Shown: positions 26,301-38,644, counted from the stretch's first letter. The stretch is 64,000 bases of DNA from Callipepla californica brunnescens (GCA_023055505.1 JALIRH010000002.1:20480937-20544936), one strand, 5' to 3'. Numbers and translations are program-made. The notes: generated by a model from the letters alone, not told the origin.

Positions 26301-28092
26301 GGGGGTTTGTAAAGAAGTCTTTATCCAGTGTTTCAAAAACCTGAGCTTTTTGGGGGTAAGAAGAGATCACAGTCCATTTCTTTAGTTAAAGACACAGAGC
26401 AGGATAGCAAAGAGTATGCTTGAAAACATACTCGAAGGATATATTTGGACATTTTATAATCCAGGTTGAAATGCCACGATTCTGAAATTCACCGAACATA
26501 AAGGAAAGATAACTTATTAGCACGTTACTACCTCTTTGGATGACACGTACTTAGATTATTTTATAAATCCAGGCACTGTCCCTAGCTCAGTACACATGTT
26601 ACAAACCTAAACTCACAGCTAACGATATGTAAACCATTCAACCACAACAGTCATTACTTTTCTCCTCACCCAGTGATCAAGCTTTTGAAATTGAATATTT
26701 GTGCTAATACTGAGGATTGGAGACCTCAGAAGCCAAAGCTATGGAACTTCTATCTTGGAACAAATAAAATTTTGTACAACTATGGTTGGTTTATCCATCA
26801 AGGTTAGGAAACTACAATGTTTAAAAACAATCATGACTCAGTAGATGTACTTCAGAAGCAATTTCTACTGCTGCTGCAAGTGGGGCTTCGCATCAACATT
26901 TTCATGAAAGAACATGTTGCCAGAAAATTCATTCTATGTTGAAAGACAACACAGAAGACCCTATACTAGGCGTAAATCCTCCAGATCTACAAATGTAGCT
27001 TGTATGATTTTTGGCTAAGTTGGAAAAAAAGTGAAAAGAATGTCTTGAAATCAAAATCAGCAATCCAGGATTAACCAGCAATCAAACAGATCTTGCAGCT
27101 ACTTCTTAGCGTAGATGGTTCATTCTTCCAATCTGACACACATACAACTACAGCTAAATGCAGCAATGTTCTATACAAGTAAAACTAAATAAAAAAATAA
27201 TAATTTTAAAAGATACACTAACATCCTATATTCATTTTCACTGCTAAGGAAATCTCAATGAAACAATTTAACTTCCTGTAAGGGGAAAGGGACATGTACA
27301 AGCAAGGAGATGCTACAAAAGGAAGGAAAAATGAACGCTCAGCCATTTCCAAAGACCTAGGCTCATAAGGAAGGAAATCCAAAGGAGGAACCTCCAGTAA
27401 GAAATCCTTTCTCAGTGGCAGTCAGCCCTCAGATAAGGTTTAAGAGCAGTTGAGCCTGGGTCCACCCCTTCTGGTCACACAGGTGAATCACCTTCACCTG
27501 CACTCCCAGGGCTGACGGGGTCTTTCCTTCAGGTTCTCAATCAGTGGTTCAGGCCATGACTCAGCAGTCCCCATACATTTCCAGACAGTAGAACATGCTT
27601 CATTTGGCTGATGAAAAAACTGCTTGCAGATTACTAATAGAACAATAAGCAAATTCCAAGCACAAATCCTTCTGGTAACCATAACTTATCATTTAAATAA
27701 TAATTCTATTGTTGCAGTGCCAGGATTTCACTTCTGCTTGCATACATGTGCTGTGGTGTCTGTGAAAATGGCACTACTTAATGCAAGCTTTAAGCTATGG
27801 GAACAAAGTAAAATGTTACACTGTGAACAACTTAGTTGAATATCCTGCTCTTAAAACACAGCAATGCTTACAGTCTTGTAAAATACTACACCAGCACATC
27901 CTAGACATAGCAAATGAGCCAAGTGCTTTCAATCCTGCTACCTGGAAAACAATGAAATTCTAACAAGTCTGAAATAAGGAAGAACAAATGATCACAAGAT
28001 ACTCATTTGAAGGGTATCTAATGAATATTCTTTGGGGTTTTCTTCACATTTTAAAGAGCAAAATAAGTTTATTTTTCTATGCTCTCACTCAC

Positions 28093-28300
28093 CTGCTCTG
28101 GGTACTTGCTTCCAACTATTTCTGCCACTGTGTTAAAGGAAACAGAGTCTGGATAGGTCCTGGCTCCCATCTTTAAGAACACAACAATCTTAGTGCCTCG
28201 AGAAGACATCCGTGACATCATTTCAGCATCTTCCACAGAGATGCAAGCAGTGGGAATCCGGGGTATGCCAGACTGATAGTTCTGCCAGCCAGTATGTGGG
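28093..28300 (-). CDS. CPQ: CPQ internal coding exon (fourth exon by human numbering)
   Basis: Next CPQ exon, 26.7 kb downstream on the minus strand. The acceptor is a strong polypyrimidine tract ending CCTATAG (28301 is its final G). The donor is CAG/GTGAG, with GT at 28092-28091. Its first base completes the split Ser codon, and 69 whole codons follow, so the outgoing intron is phase 0. The translation begins PHTGWQNYQSG, contains IPTACISVEDAEMMSRM and LKMGARTYPD, and ends NTVAEIVGSKYPEQ. It aligns with human CPQ residues about 215-283 without gaps. In the human protein the next exon opens with VVLVSGH, whose His (290) is the first zinc ligand, so this exon stops just short of the active site. 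Skipping this exon or the previous one alone would shift the frame (208 is not a multiple of 3). Confidence 0.95.
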
Positions 28301-29899
28301 CTATAGGAAAGAAAAAATAAGACAGCATTAACAACTTAGCTTCTAAGTTATTATCACCATTATAGAATTATTAAAAAGGACACTTCCACTGCCATCCCCA
28401 GCACACTGTCAAAAGGAATATATTAGTTACATTGGAATAAATCTTTCTAGATAATACCTCAAGCAGTTTTATACTAATCAGTATATCTGACTGTCATCAT
28501 TCCTGGGAAGTTATTCTGTGTCAGCACAATTTAGGTGCTTTGACATTACAGTAGTAAATCCTCTGCTACCACATTTTTCTGCTTCATCAGGAAGAAAAAC
28601 AATGAAAAGCCAGTAAGTGCATCTTTTTTTCCTGTGACAAGTAACAAAAATAAAATTCACTACTTCACCTACTTCAGCATCAGAATGGCTGTCAAAATCA
28701 CATCTATTTTGAAGAGTATTAATAAGAGAGACTTCAGAAAGACAATGAAACCCATGAACTAAGTGCACATTTACTCATTTTCAATACACTTGAGACTTCA
28801 GATACCACCTGTTGATTAAAAAAAGCAAAAAAAAACACCTGAACTTTAACCAAATTATGCAAAAATGAAGAAAAATATGCAATATTAAAGGCTGCAGTTC
28901 ACTTATGGGAATTTATAATTTGTGGAGATAAATTTAAAAAAAAATCATACAAAAATCATAAAAACTGTTAATCCTCCAGTTACATATTTTCTTTCACTAA
29001 GATAGCACTAGGTAGCCATAGTTCTTCTAGTTTTGCTGTCTGTTTCCTCCCAGAAAGCTGCAGATGGTTCATAACTACACACAGCACATATTTCTCTTCC
29101 AGAAGCTTCTTCTGTGCAACCTGAAGTGACTCCATATCAGTAATCACAGATTGCTAAAAGTCAACGGACAAGTTCCTTAACAAGTTCCTTCAACTTTTTT
29201 TATTTTTTTTTCCCCTAATTAGGTCAATATTTATCTTATTTTCTGATGCCTTGGTTGAGATCTTTGGATCAGATCTGCAGAAAAACTACATGCGGAAACA
29301 AAAGACAAACTGGGAACTAGATGTATGCTCAAGTTTGAAAATACTCCTGATATTAAAACAGTCATTGCCTTTATTTCCCATTCATTAAGTGGTAGCAACA
29401 CCACTCCCTGCTTCAGAGACTACGATGAGAACAGATCCAATGGACACATTCAAAACCATTTTGATATCACAGTACTGACAGGAAATTGACTGTTATACGA
29501 TTACATGTCCTAAATCTCAAAGTAAGCTTAGAACTCAACAGTGAAATATTAGGGCAAAACTCTGCATGAGCTGCTCTTCGGTACTGGCTATCCTCTGCAC
29601 TGAGATTTTATGCTGAAATAATACTGGTATATCTCTCACCAGATTCGTCTCCCTTCATTTTAGGCCTACTTCGTAATTCTTGTGTTTCACACACTGCTCA
29701 AGAGAGGCATTTCCAATATACATAAAATTCTCAGTCATGTAAAATCTTCCTCAAAACTCATGAATATGCTATTTATCTCAATTACTAAATAATGACTTTA
29801 TTAGTGAAATGCCTGTGAATGAAGTTTCCAATAAAAACCTCTAAAACTAAACCATTTTTTTTACCTACACGTTACCCTATAAAGAAGAGCTGAAGTTTG

Positions 29900-30665
29900 A
29901 ATCATAGAATCACTCAGGTTGGAAAAGACCTTAAAGATCATCAAGTCCAACCACAACCTAACCATACTACCTAACGCTTACAACCTGACACTAAATCATG
30001 TCCCTGAGCACCGCATCCAAACCAGTTTTAAACACGTCCAGGGATGGTGACTCAACCACCACCCTGGGGAACCTATTCCAGTGCTTAACAACCCTTTCTG
30101 CAAAGAAGTGTTTCCTGATATCCAGCCTAAACTTACCCTGGTGCAACTTAAGGTCATTTCCCCTCATCCTGTCACCTGTCACCAGTGAGAAGAGACCAAC
30201 CCCACTCCTGCTGTAAGCAACTTTCAGATATTGGAAGACAGCAATAATGTCTCCCCTCAGTCTCCTTTACCCCAGACTAAACAGACCCAGATCCTTCAGT
30301 GTCTCCTCATAGAGCATATTCTCCAAGCTGTTCACAAGCCTTGTTGCCCTTCTTTGGACCTGCTCCAGCACCTCAATGTCCTTTCTGTACTGAGATGCCC
30401 AAAACTGTACACAGTACTCAAGGTGAGGCCTCACCAATGCCAAGTACAGGGGGAGGATTACTTCCTTAGTCCCACTCACCACACCATCTTGATATAAGCC
30501 AGGATGCCACTGGCCTTCTTGGCCACCTGGGCACATTGCTGGTTTATATTCAACCATCTGTCCATCAGTACACCAAGGTCCCTTTCCATCAGACAGCTTT
30601 CCAGCCACTCCTTCCCAAGCCTGTAGGGTTGTCTGAGGTTGTTGTGGCCAAAAGTTGAAGCTCTG
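29900..30665 (-). mobile_element. CR1 LINE, minus strand, start of the 30-36 kb cluster
   Basis: Begins with AATCATAGAATCACTCAGG (3' end) and proceeds through GGGATGGTGACTCAACCACC, CCCTCATCCTGTCACC, GCATATTCTCCAAGCTG and the antisense ORF2 C-terminus to about 30665. Its 3' region differs from the copies at 0.5 and 53.3 kb, so it belongs to a different CR1 subfamily. It lies 1.6 kb upstream of the CPQ exon at 28300 and in the gene's sense orientation. Confidence 0.9.
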
Positions 30666-30718
30666 AGGCCACTACAGACATTCTTCAAACCAGCTATTAA
30701 ATCTTTCACATACGTGCT

Positions 30719-30835
30719 AATCACAGAACAGCTGAGGTTGGCAGGTACCTCTGAAATCATCTTGTCCAAGTTCTCTCCAGCAGAGATATGCATAGGTGCT
30801 TGCCCAGGGCTGCATCCTGTACATGAAAATCTTAA
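30719..30835 (-). mobile_element. Short CR1 3' fragment, minus strand
   Basis: About 115 bp with a CR1 3' terminus (AATCACAGAACAGCTGAGG) followed by the usual 3' UTR start (GGTACCTCTGAAATCATC). A separate insertion from its neighbour, because it restarts at the 3' terminus. Confidence 0.75.
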
Positions 30836-32792
30836 CCCGTAAGCCCACTTACAGCAGTAGACACATATTTATACAATTCTAAACAAACAAAAAATCTGTT
30901 TTTTAAGTCTTCCAATTTGGAAATATAATCAGATATTCCTGAAGATGTGTGAAGAGATCCACTTCCTAGGGATACAGATTAGACAAAATGGAGAGATTAT
31001 TCAGATACAGCTCTTTAGAGCAAATCCCTCTCATCTCAACAACAGTAAGATGTATCACAGTCCATCACAAAACCAGCAGACTAGATATATAAAAGCATTT
31101 ATTTGAAAATAAATACTAAAAAACATTTACAGAGCTTCCATGGGAGTTGCTTCACAGTGTGGACAGATCCATTCATCAGGTGGCAACAATTTAAGAAGTC
31201 ACTGCTCCCTGCTGGCAACACCGTGCAGGTGAGGTGCCCAGTAGCTCCCCTTGAAACAACAGAGCTTCCCCGAACTTCAGACAAACCCCAGGTAGGCAGA
31301 ATCCTTGTGTTGTAGAACCCTTGCCAAGCTGGATGCACTCATGCAGGCTTACAAGTTCATATCTTACAGATTTTTTCTTTCCCTTTTCCCCTGTAACAGT
31401 CCCTCACCCCCATGTTTAAACTACAAGAATTTGCTGCACATGTTCAGTATTCATTTGAGTGTTTTGGGATACAGTCAGAATGCTAACCAGGAGACTTTCC
31501 AAAAAACATAAAACAAGCAATATACTGAAGAAAAAAAACAAAAAACAACCAACCAACAGTATCATCATTTCATGTATTAATGGTCCAAAAACCCTACATT
31601 TCTACAGCTGTGCAGAAACAGTGAAATGAGCCCCATTCACCTGCATCTTCTGGCAAGATTATGGCTTAGTACTAACATGCTGTGGAACTGCTGAGCAGTG
31701 ATAATTCAGGTTTTATCACCACCTGTATTGGTTTCATTCCTCTTATTACTTCCCAGATGCTCAACAAAAGAGATCCCTAAAATCATATTTGTTTCTCCCG
31801 TGTAAGTAGCAATCACATTTCTTTCGGATGCTCAGTCCCAACACTCCACTCTAACTGTGAATAAGGCTCCTGACAATGCTGCAAGACGCATGTATGTTAA
31901 CACACCTGAAATGAACGACCATTTACAGGTACTGTGCTTACCTAGCCAGTACCAAAATTAAACCCAGAAGACACCTGGTAGTCTTGTCTTCTTTATGCTC
32001 TAGTTACTACTTTACCAAGCTTATTATGGTAAACTCAAGTACCCAAACCATGACATTTTGCCATAGGCAGTCAGCCACTGCTCAGAAGGTATCAGGATTG
32101 CAAGGCAATGAATGAAAGCCCAAGTGACTAGACAGACAAAAAGGAAGAACATCAAGAGTTACCACTATGAGGCTCAGTGCAGCACCACCATACAGCATGT
32201 TCCTGGTGCTACAAGGTCAACTCACAGACTGATAGTAAGAAATATCCATGGCAGACACTGAGAATATTGGGATACACCTGACTAAAGTTTACATGCATGC
32301 AATAGACACCATGCGTTCAGTATATCTACACAAGAAATTGTGCAATAAAGTGTCAAAGAAGATATTTAAAAAATGCTAAGCCATGTAAATTAAGTCCCTT
32401 TCATGCAGAGATAATCAAAACACCTAGCAGCTGCTGACCATATGGTAAGACCTAAGCAAGAACTAGCTAAACAAATCAGAGGAATAAGGCTGTGCATGTA
32501 AAAGATGAAGATGGACGTAAGTCCTCCTGAGTTTGGCTCAGAAGAGAGCAAAGAGAAAGTGGTTCAGGAGAAGGAAGTTTTGTAGCGATGGACAAGGAAG
32601 ATTTCTTTTACTGTGTCTGAAGAAAAATGACTGTGCATATTCTTTCCAAAGAAAAAGGATTTTACTGAATAACAAGACTTGCACCTTTCATTCTTGGCCT
32701 CTCAAAAACAACAGAAGAAAAGTATCATAGAGAATCAGCTCAAAAGGGGGATCACAAAGCCAACCTGATTGGTCTTTGGAATGCTTGCTCTT

Positions 32793-33186
32793 CACAGAAC
32801 CACAGAATAGTTTGGGTTGGAAAGGATCTTTGAGAACATCCAGTTCCCACCCCCTGCTATAGGCAGAGACACCTCCCTCTAGACCAGGCTGCCACAGTCC
32901 CATCCAGCCTGGCCTTGAAACCTCCAAGGAAGGGGCATCCACAACATCACTGGGCAATCTGTGCCAGTGTCTCACCACCCTTACAGTAAAGAATTTTTTC
33001 CTAATATCTAGTCTAAATCTATCCTCTTCAAGTTTAAAGCTATTTTCCCTCCTCCTGTCAGTTCATGCCTTTCAAAAAAGCTCTTGCTCAACTTTCCTGT
33101 GGGTCCCCTTCAGGTACTGGAAGGCTGCTACAAGATCCCCCCAGAGCCTTTTCTTCTTTAGGCTAAAAAGCCCCAGCTCTCAGCCT
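32793..33186 (-). mobile_element. CR1 LINE, minus strand: 3' part of an interrupted copy
   Basis: Starts with CACAGAACCACAGAATAG and contains AACCTCCAAGGAAGGGGCATC and the TTTTCTTCTTTAGGCTAAAAAG block, reaching CCCAGCTCTCAGCCT at about 33186. The next expected CR1 block (GGAGAGGTGCTCCAG-like) appears only at 33351, after an inserted fragment. Confidence 0.88.
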
Positions 33187-33350
33187 ATCATAGAACCATA
33201 GAATTACCAAGGTTGGAAAAGACCTACAAGATCATCCAGTTCAACCGTCCACCTATTACCAACAATTCTCTCTAAGCTATGTGCCTCAACACAATGTCTA
33301 AGCATTCTTTAAATACCTCCAGGGTTGGTGACTCCACCACCCTCCCACTG
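33187..33350 (-). mobile_element. CR1 3' fragment nested within another CR1, minus strand
   Basis: A new CR1 3' end (ATCATAGAACCATAGAATTA) begins exactly where the outer element breaks off. It runs about 160 bp to GGTGACTCCACCACCCTCCC and stops. The outer element then resumes. The inner copy's 3' UTR (GTTCAACCGTCCACC) is a different subfamily from the outer, consistent with a later insertion. Confidence 0.8.
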
Positions 33351-33525
33351 GGAGGTGCTTCAGACCTCTGATCATCTTTGTGGGCCTCCTCTGGTCCCAC
33401 TCCAACAGTTCCACGTCCTTCTTGCACTGGAGGCCCCAGAATTAGAAGCAATTTTCCAGATGAGGTCTCATGAGAGCAGAGCAGAGGGACAGTCACCTCC
33501 CTTGATCTGCAGGTCAGATTTCTAC
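33351..33525 (-). mobile_element. CR1 LINE, minus strand: 5' part of the interrupted copy
   Basis: Continues the copy interrupted at 33186. It carries GGAGGTGCTTCAGACC, CTCTGATCATCTTTGTGGG, CCAACAGTTCCACGTCC and GATGAGGTCTCATGAGAGC, then decays near 33525. Confidence 0.82.
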
Positions 33526-34845
33526 TTGGAGGTAATGAACCAGCACCTTCAGTGCTTCCTGCTCACACTCAGGGGTGATGTCAGCTTCTGGTGCTTCAGA
33601 ATGACACAGTCCTGAAAATGATTTCATCCAGCAAAACTCTAAGGGTAATGATACCATGTCATATTTGACCTACTGATACCACAGTTTGGTGTTCAGTAAT
33701 GGAAAGTGGGTCGAATCTTTATTATTTTCTAACAAAAGCACCTGTTCTCCAGATTTTAGTTCTACAGGATTACCTTACATCCATATTTAAACCATTTTTT
33801 ACAACTACTTACGAACACACTGAGCTAGATTCATTTTTTATAAATCTATTAATGTTAATAAAAACTCATCATCATTCAGTCTTGACATTCCTATTCAACT
33901 TCTGACAAGATTCAGATTATTAAGGCCGTTGAGTTTTCCTTCTGATAAGCACTTAAGATTTCACATCTTGGAACATGGATTTAATGGAATTTAAGAAGTA
34001 TCACAGTACAAAAAACAGTAGAGGCTCTAACAAATAAAATATTCTCTCTTGAAAGTGCATGTCAAAAAATGAGTATGAAAAAAACATGTTTTGCATCTTA
34101 CAGAAAAGTGCAAAGGAAGGATAAAAACAGTCAAGAGGCTGTTAGTTAATTAGTCTGTCTTCCAAATAAAGTAATCAAACGTGGAGTCACTAAAAGCCGA
34201 TGATGAAGGGATGTGCTGCTGCTGTCAGATCAGTTTGAACTATTTTTACTGTGTTAGCTGACCTTGCATGGTTCATTACTTCCTTCCTTGACTACCAACC
34301 CATATCTCCAGGGTAAGCTAAAATGCCCAAGGACAAATAAACCTAAGAAACAGTGCTCCAGGCTAAACTGGATGCTCTAATAGAAAACACATCTCAGGTT
34401 GAAGCCTCAGGCAAATTTAACTGTATCCTAAAGGTACAAGTAAGCATGGTTTTTCGAGAAATCTAACATGATTCCAAAAGAGAAGAAAGAAAAAAAAATC
34501 AGTGTGAAAGCTTACAAAGATCTATTTCAGCCATGACATCTACACACACATCCCAGTGCACAATTCTTCACCCTAACCCTGGGTTGCGAAATACAAAATC
34601 TAGGTTGTCTGAGTAACTTCAGTTTATCCCCTTACACTAACAAATTGTGAATCTCCAGTTACACACATGATAATATATTTTCTTCAGGACCCAGGCCACA
34701 TTCATTGCTCTAACCACACATAAACTGAACAACTGCTTTATTATTGACTGACTTACATTTTAAAATACTTTCTTAACTTGTACTACAACTATATTAAACT
34801 CTAGTTTATCCATAGTAAGATCATAGCCTTAACTCATTAATAAAA

Positions 34846-35466
34846 TGAAAGGGACTTTAGATCACCTAGTTCCAATCGCCCTGCCACCCACCACATCAGA
34901 CTGTCCAGGGTCTCATACAATCCGTCCTTGAACACCTCCAGAGATGGGGCATCCACAATCTCTTTAGGCAGCCTGTGCCAGTGCCTCAGCACCCTCTGAG
35001 TAAAGAATTTCCTCCCAGTACCTAGCCTAGATTTCCTCGCTTTCATTTTATTACAGCCGCTATGAGGTCTCAGAGCCTGCTTTTCTCCTAGGCTGAACAA
35101 ACCCAGCTCTCTCAGCATTTCTTCACAGAAGAGGTTCTCCAGCCCTCTTATCATTCTTGTCACCTTCTCTGGAGCTGCACCAACAACTCCACATCTTTCT
35201 TATGCTGGAGTCCCAACACCAGTATACAGTACTCCAGACGAGGCCTCACAAAGACAGAGCAGAAGAGGACAACCACCCCCCTCTCCTTATTGGACACTTC
35301 TTTTTTGATGCAGCCCAGGATATTGTTGGTCTTCCAGGCTGTATGCACACACTGTTTGCTCACATGAAGCTTTTCATCCACTAGAACACCCAAGCCTTTC
35401 TCCACAGGGCTGCTCGCACACATCTAGGATCACTGTGACCCAAATGCAACACCTTGCACTTGGCAC
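34846..35466 (-). mobile_element. CR1 LINE, minus strand
   Basis: About 620 bp from a worn 3' end (GAAAGGGACTTTAGATCACC) through GGGGCATCCACAATCTC, CTCCAGCCCTCTTATC and GATGCAGCCCAGGATATTG to the antisense ORF2 C-terminus (CTAGAACACCCAAGCC) and the CACCTTGCACTTGGC block. Its 5' end abuts a tiny plus-strand CR1 terminus at 35467. Confidence 0.9.
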
Positions 35467-35493
35467 TGTTCCAACTCCTATGATTCTGTGATT
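35467..35493 (+). mobile_element. Minimal plus-strand CR1 3' terminus (about 27 bp)
   Basis: TTCCAACTCCTATGATTCTG followed by TGATT matches the plus-oriented extreme 3' end of CR1 (TTCCAACTC...ATTCTATGATT) seen intact at 1008-1030. It is sandwiched between two minus-strand CR1 copies. It is very short, so a chance match or a rearrangement remnant is possible. Confidence 0.55.
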
Positions 35494-35497
35494 TAAC

Positions 35498-36195
35498 AAT
35501 CACAGAACTGAAGAGACCGGAAGGGACCTCTAGAGACCATCAAGTCCAACCCCCTGCCCAAGCAGCTCCCTAGCCCAGGTTGCACAGGTAGGCATCCAGG
35601 TGGGTCTGGAACGTGGTCAGAGAAGGAGACTCCACCACCTCTCTGTGCAGCCTGTGCCAGTGCTCCATCACCCTCACTGTGAAAGAAGTTCATTCACATA
35701 TTGGTGTGGAACTTCCTATGCTTCAGTCTGTGGCAGTCTCCTCTTGTCCTATCCCCACACAGCCCTGAAAAGAGGTTGGCCATGTCCCTTTAACTTGAGA
35801 TATTTATTAACATTAGTAAGATCACCTCTATCACCTCCGAGTCTTTTTTTCTCAAGGCTGAACAGACCCAGGTCACTCAGCCTTCCCTCATAGGGGAAAT
35901 GCTTGAGGCCCTTTATCATCTTTATAGCCCTCTGCTGGACTCATTCAAAGAGATCCCCGACTTCTTTGCTCCGGGAAGCCCAGAACTGGACACAATATTC
36001 CAGGTGAAGCCTCACCAGGGCAGAGTAGAATCTCGTTAGGTTTGTGTGGGCACACTTTTCAAGCTTGTCCAGGTCCCTGTGGATGGCATACATTCCTTCT
36101 GTCTTATCAACTGCACCACTCAGCTTAGTGTAATCTCCAAACTTACTGAGGGTACACGCAATCCCACTATTTACGTCATTGATAAAGATGCTGAC
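35498..36195 (-). mobile_element. CR1 LINE with internal deletion, minus strand
   Basis: Begins at AATCACAGAACTGAAGAG (3' end) and runs through GGAGACTCCACCACCTC, a diverged section containing CTTCAGTCTGTGGCAGTC, then TGAACAGACCCAGGTCACTC. At about 36030 (GGCAGAGTAGAA) it jumps to TTAGGTTTGTGTGGGC, skipping about 250 bp of normal CR1. It ends in reverse-transcriptase-proximal sequence (CATTGATAAAGATGCTGA). Confidence 0.9.
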
Positions 36196-38598
36196 GAGCA
36201 ATACAGTTGAAGAATAACAGCATTCTCCTCATTCTGCTCCCCCTCACAAACAAAAGTCTACATTTTAAAGGAGTGATGGAACATCCTGTAGCAAAACAAC
36301 AGGGAAACCTTTACATTGCAGTCTCCTGTTTACCTATGGAGAACAGGTAATCGTGACTGCCTCACCACAGTACCCTTCACTTCATCAGTAGCAGCGTGGC
36401 AAACGTGAAACTCCACTTGAGTAAATTTTTCCAGCACCACAGGAGACCTACACAGCAGCAGAGTCCTTACAAAACAAAACTTGTTCTTAGGCACATGCAC
36501 ACATTGTGTACATTGGTTCAAGATTCCCATCGTTATCTGGACAGAGAGGCCAAGATGTCCTAACCCATAACAGAATAAGTCAAAATGTCAAAAGTAATCA
36601 TAATCTCAGAAGAATTAGGTCTTCAAAAATAATATCGAGACTACTACCCATTTACAGTCACTTGGCAAAATATAAAGGAAATAAATTAAGCCTAACTTTT
36701 TGTTTCTGTCATAATTTGTCCCAAGATTCTCTTGCTTTATTCACTTTTTATGTTGGCTTTGTAGGATTTCATTTGTTGATTTACAGCAAGCTGAAATAAT
36801 AGCGAGGCTGTTAAACTGAAAACAAAACACAAATACACAAAGAAAATTCTGAGAAACTATGAAGTAATCATATAATCTTGTACAATTATAGAAGATAATA
36901 TAGCTGCCTGCTGTCAGGCAAGCTAGTTATGCAGTCTCTTCCAGATTACTTGTATCAACCTTTAATTGGTGTAGCATCTGCTGAAAGTGTAACAAAGTGT
37001 GCAAGAGACTCCAGAGATGTTTGGTCTTACCAGAGAAAACTCCTTCTGAAAAAGACTACAGCATCAGTCTGTAACCATATGGGCTCCATTTAAATCAACA
37101 TTTGGAAAACTGCATCTAATCAGTGCTAGGCATTCATTAAAATTAGGCTTTACCAAATAAGCATAATAGCTTTGACATAATTACATATCTGCTAGGCTAC
37201 AGAATGCAACTAACGTGTACGCTTGTATTTCATTTTAACATCCAGTACCACATGCACCAAGGGAATTCTATGACAACCACAGACTTTAAAAAATAGCACA
37301 GATTAGATATGCTTTGTCAAACGAAAAGCAGAAAGCAACTGTTAATGAAAAAATGATCAAATGGAGCAAATCCACTGAGTTTCATCCCCAGACTGTAAGA
37401 CTGCTGGGAAAGGGGAATAGCCTGCACTAGCCTCCCCGAACTTCAGTATGAAGTGGAGGTTTGCATCAGCTGCTCTTCTGCTGTAAGACACTTTCTGCAT
37501 CCTGCAGGCATTAGATGGAGCCTCCAGCAGCTGACAATACCTTGGGGGAACCATTTAAGCCACACACCTGTTTGGCCTCCTTGTGTTCAACAAGAACAAC
37601 CAAACTCTTTCCTGCTGTGTTAACATCCTTGCCTTGTGGGACCACAGCTGCCTGCTGCACATTACCATAGGTATGGTAGAAGAGGGCTCCTGGAGGGAAC
37701 ACCAGTGACAATCCTAATTGCCAGCAGCTGCAAGACTTCTGGCTTCAGGGATTCCTTTTTATTTTTTTGTTGAACTCCTGGCTTCTCAGCCTTGAGCAGA
37801 ATCCACATTTATAACTTCAGTGACATCACAATCACCAGTATCTAGTGAGTACACAGGACAGATTAAAAAAGCCCCCTGCTAACAGATGCCGTGTTTTATA
37901 CCTACAGGAAGGATGTAAATAAATCCAAACACAAAAGAAAACACATTTTCTTTATTTGGAAAGCAGAGAATGTAAGAGTACTCACAGGACCAGCAATACA
38001 TAAGCAAACTGTAGTCGCCCAGCTGTCCAAAATACTTTTCTGGCCTTCATAAGTTCTTCACCGTTCATTATTGTTAGTAATGAATACTTGTGTTAAAATG
38101 ATCATCCACAAACAGGCGTGAAGTGACATCACAGCTTTCAGGAAAGGACCAATTATCACATCAGTGTGTCCAAGTCTCTGCCTGCAGACAGCGAGTAACA
38201 GAGAACGTGATGGTGTCCCATTCCCAGGCACATACACCAAGTGACACTGGAGCTTTACCTACTTCCAGCATGGAATGCAAAGCATTAGGGCATGGGAAGG
38301 GCAGGCTCCTCACCTTTCAGAGAGGTGATGGTGGTAAAGGGCAGCATGCAGCCAACAGCTTTCAGAGAGCTGAAAAAAAGGGTTAGGAAGGAAGGATACC
38401 AGTCTTGGTCTCAGTCACCATGAAAATTCTTCCTTTTCATCAGGTAATTGATGAGGAGAATAGAGGGGAGTCAGGGGAAATCCAAAATTCAAAAATGAAA
38501 GAGTGGATGGTGCTTTTCTTTCTTCCTTCCCTACACCTCACACCCTTCAGAGCAGTACACTCTCTGGGCACTGTTGTCCCTAAGACTGAAATAGAAGG

Positions 38599-38644
38599 CT
38601 ATCTTAAACAGAAATACATTTCTATCTTAAACAGAAATACATTT
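38599..38644. repeat. Perfect 23-bp tandem duplication
   Basis: The unit beginning CTATCTTAAACAGAAATAC (23 nt) occurs twice back to back with no mismatch, at 38599-38621 and 38622-38644. Confidence 0.95.

Larger units (their letters stand above)
1..28092 (-). other. CPQ: CPQ intron downstream of the second exon (partial, runs off the left edge)
   Basis: Starts with the GTGAGTGAG donor at 28092 and continues past base 1. I looked on the minus strand for the next CPQ exon (VVLVSGHLDSW, then the AMDDGGGA motif) and did not find it, so the intron appears to be at least 28 kb. CR1 copies, one CA microsatellite and short tandem repeats are listed separately. I recognise no gene or repeat family in 1-459, 1031-5399, 6296-7227, 7321-12079, 13266-18705 or 20169-28092 apart from those simple repeats. 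Confidence 0.8.

Noticed and set aside
1..28092. Next CPQ exon (VVLVSGHLDSW and AMDDGGGA motifs) on the minus strand
   Set aside because: Searched for by reading the reverse complement and not found; it presumably lies beyond the left edge. A translated alignment would settle this.
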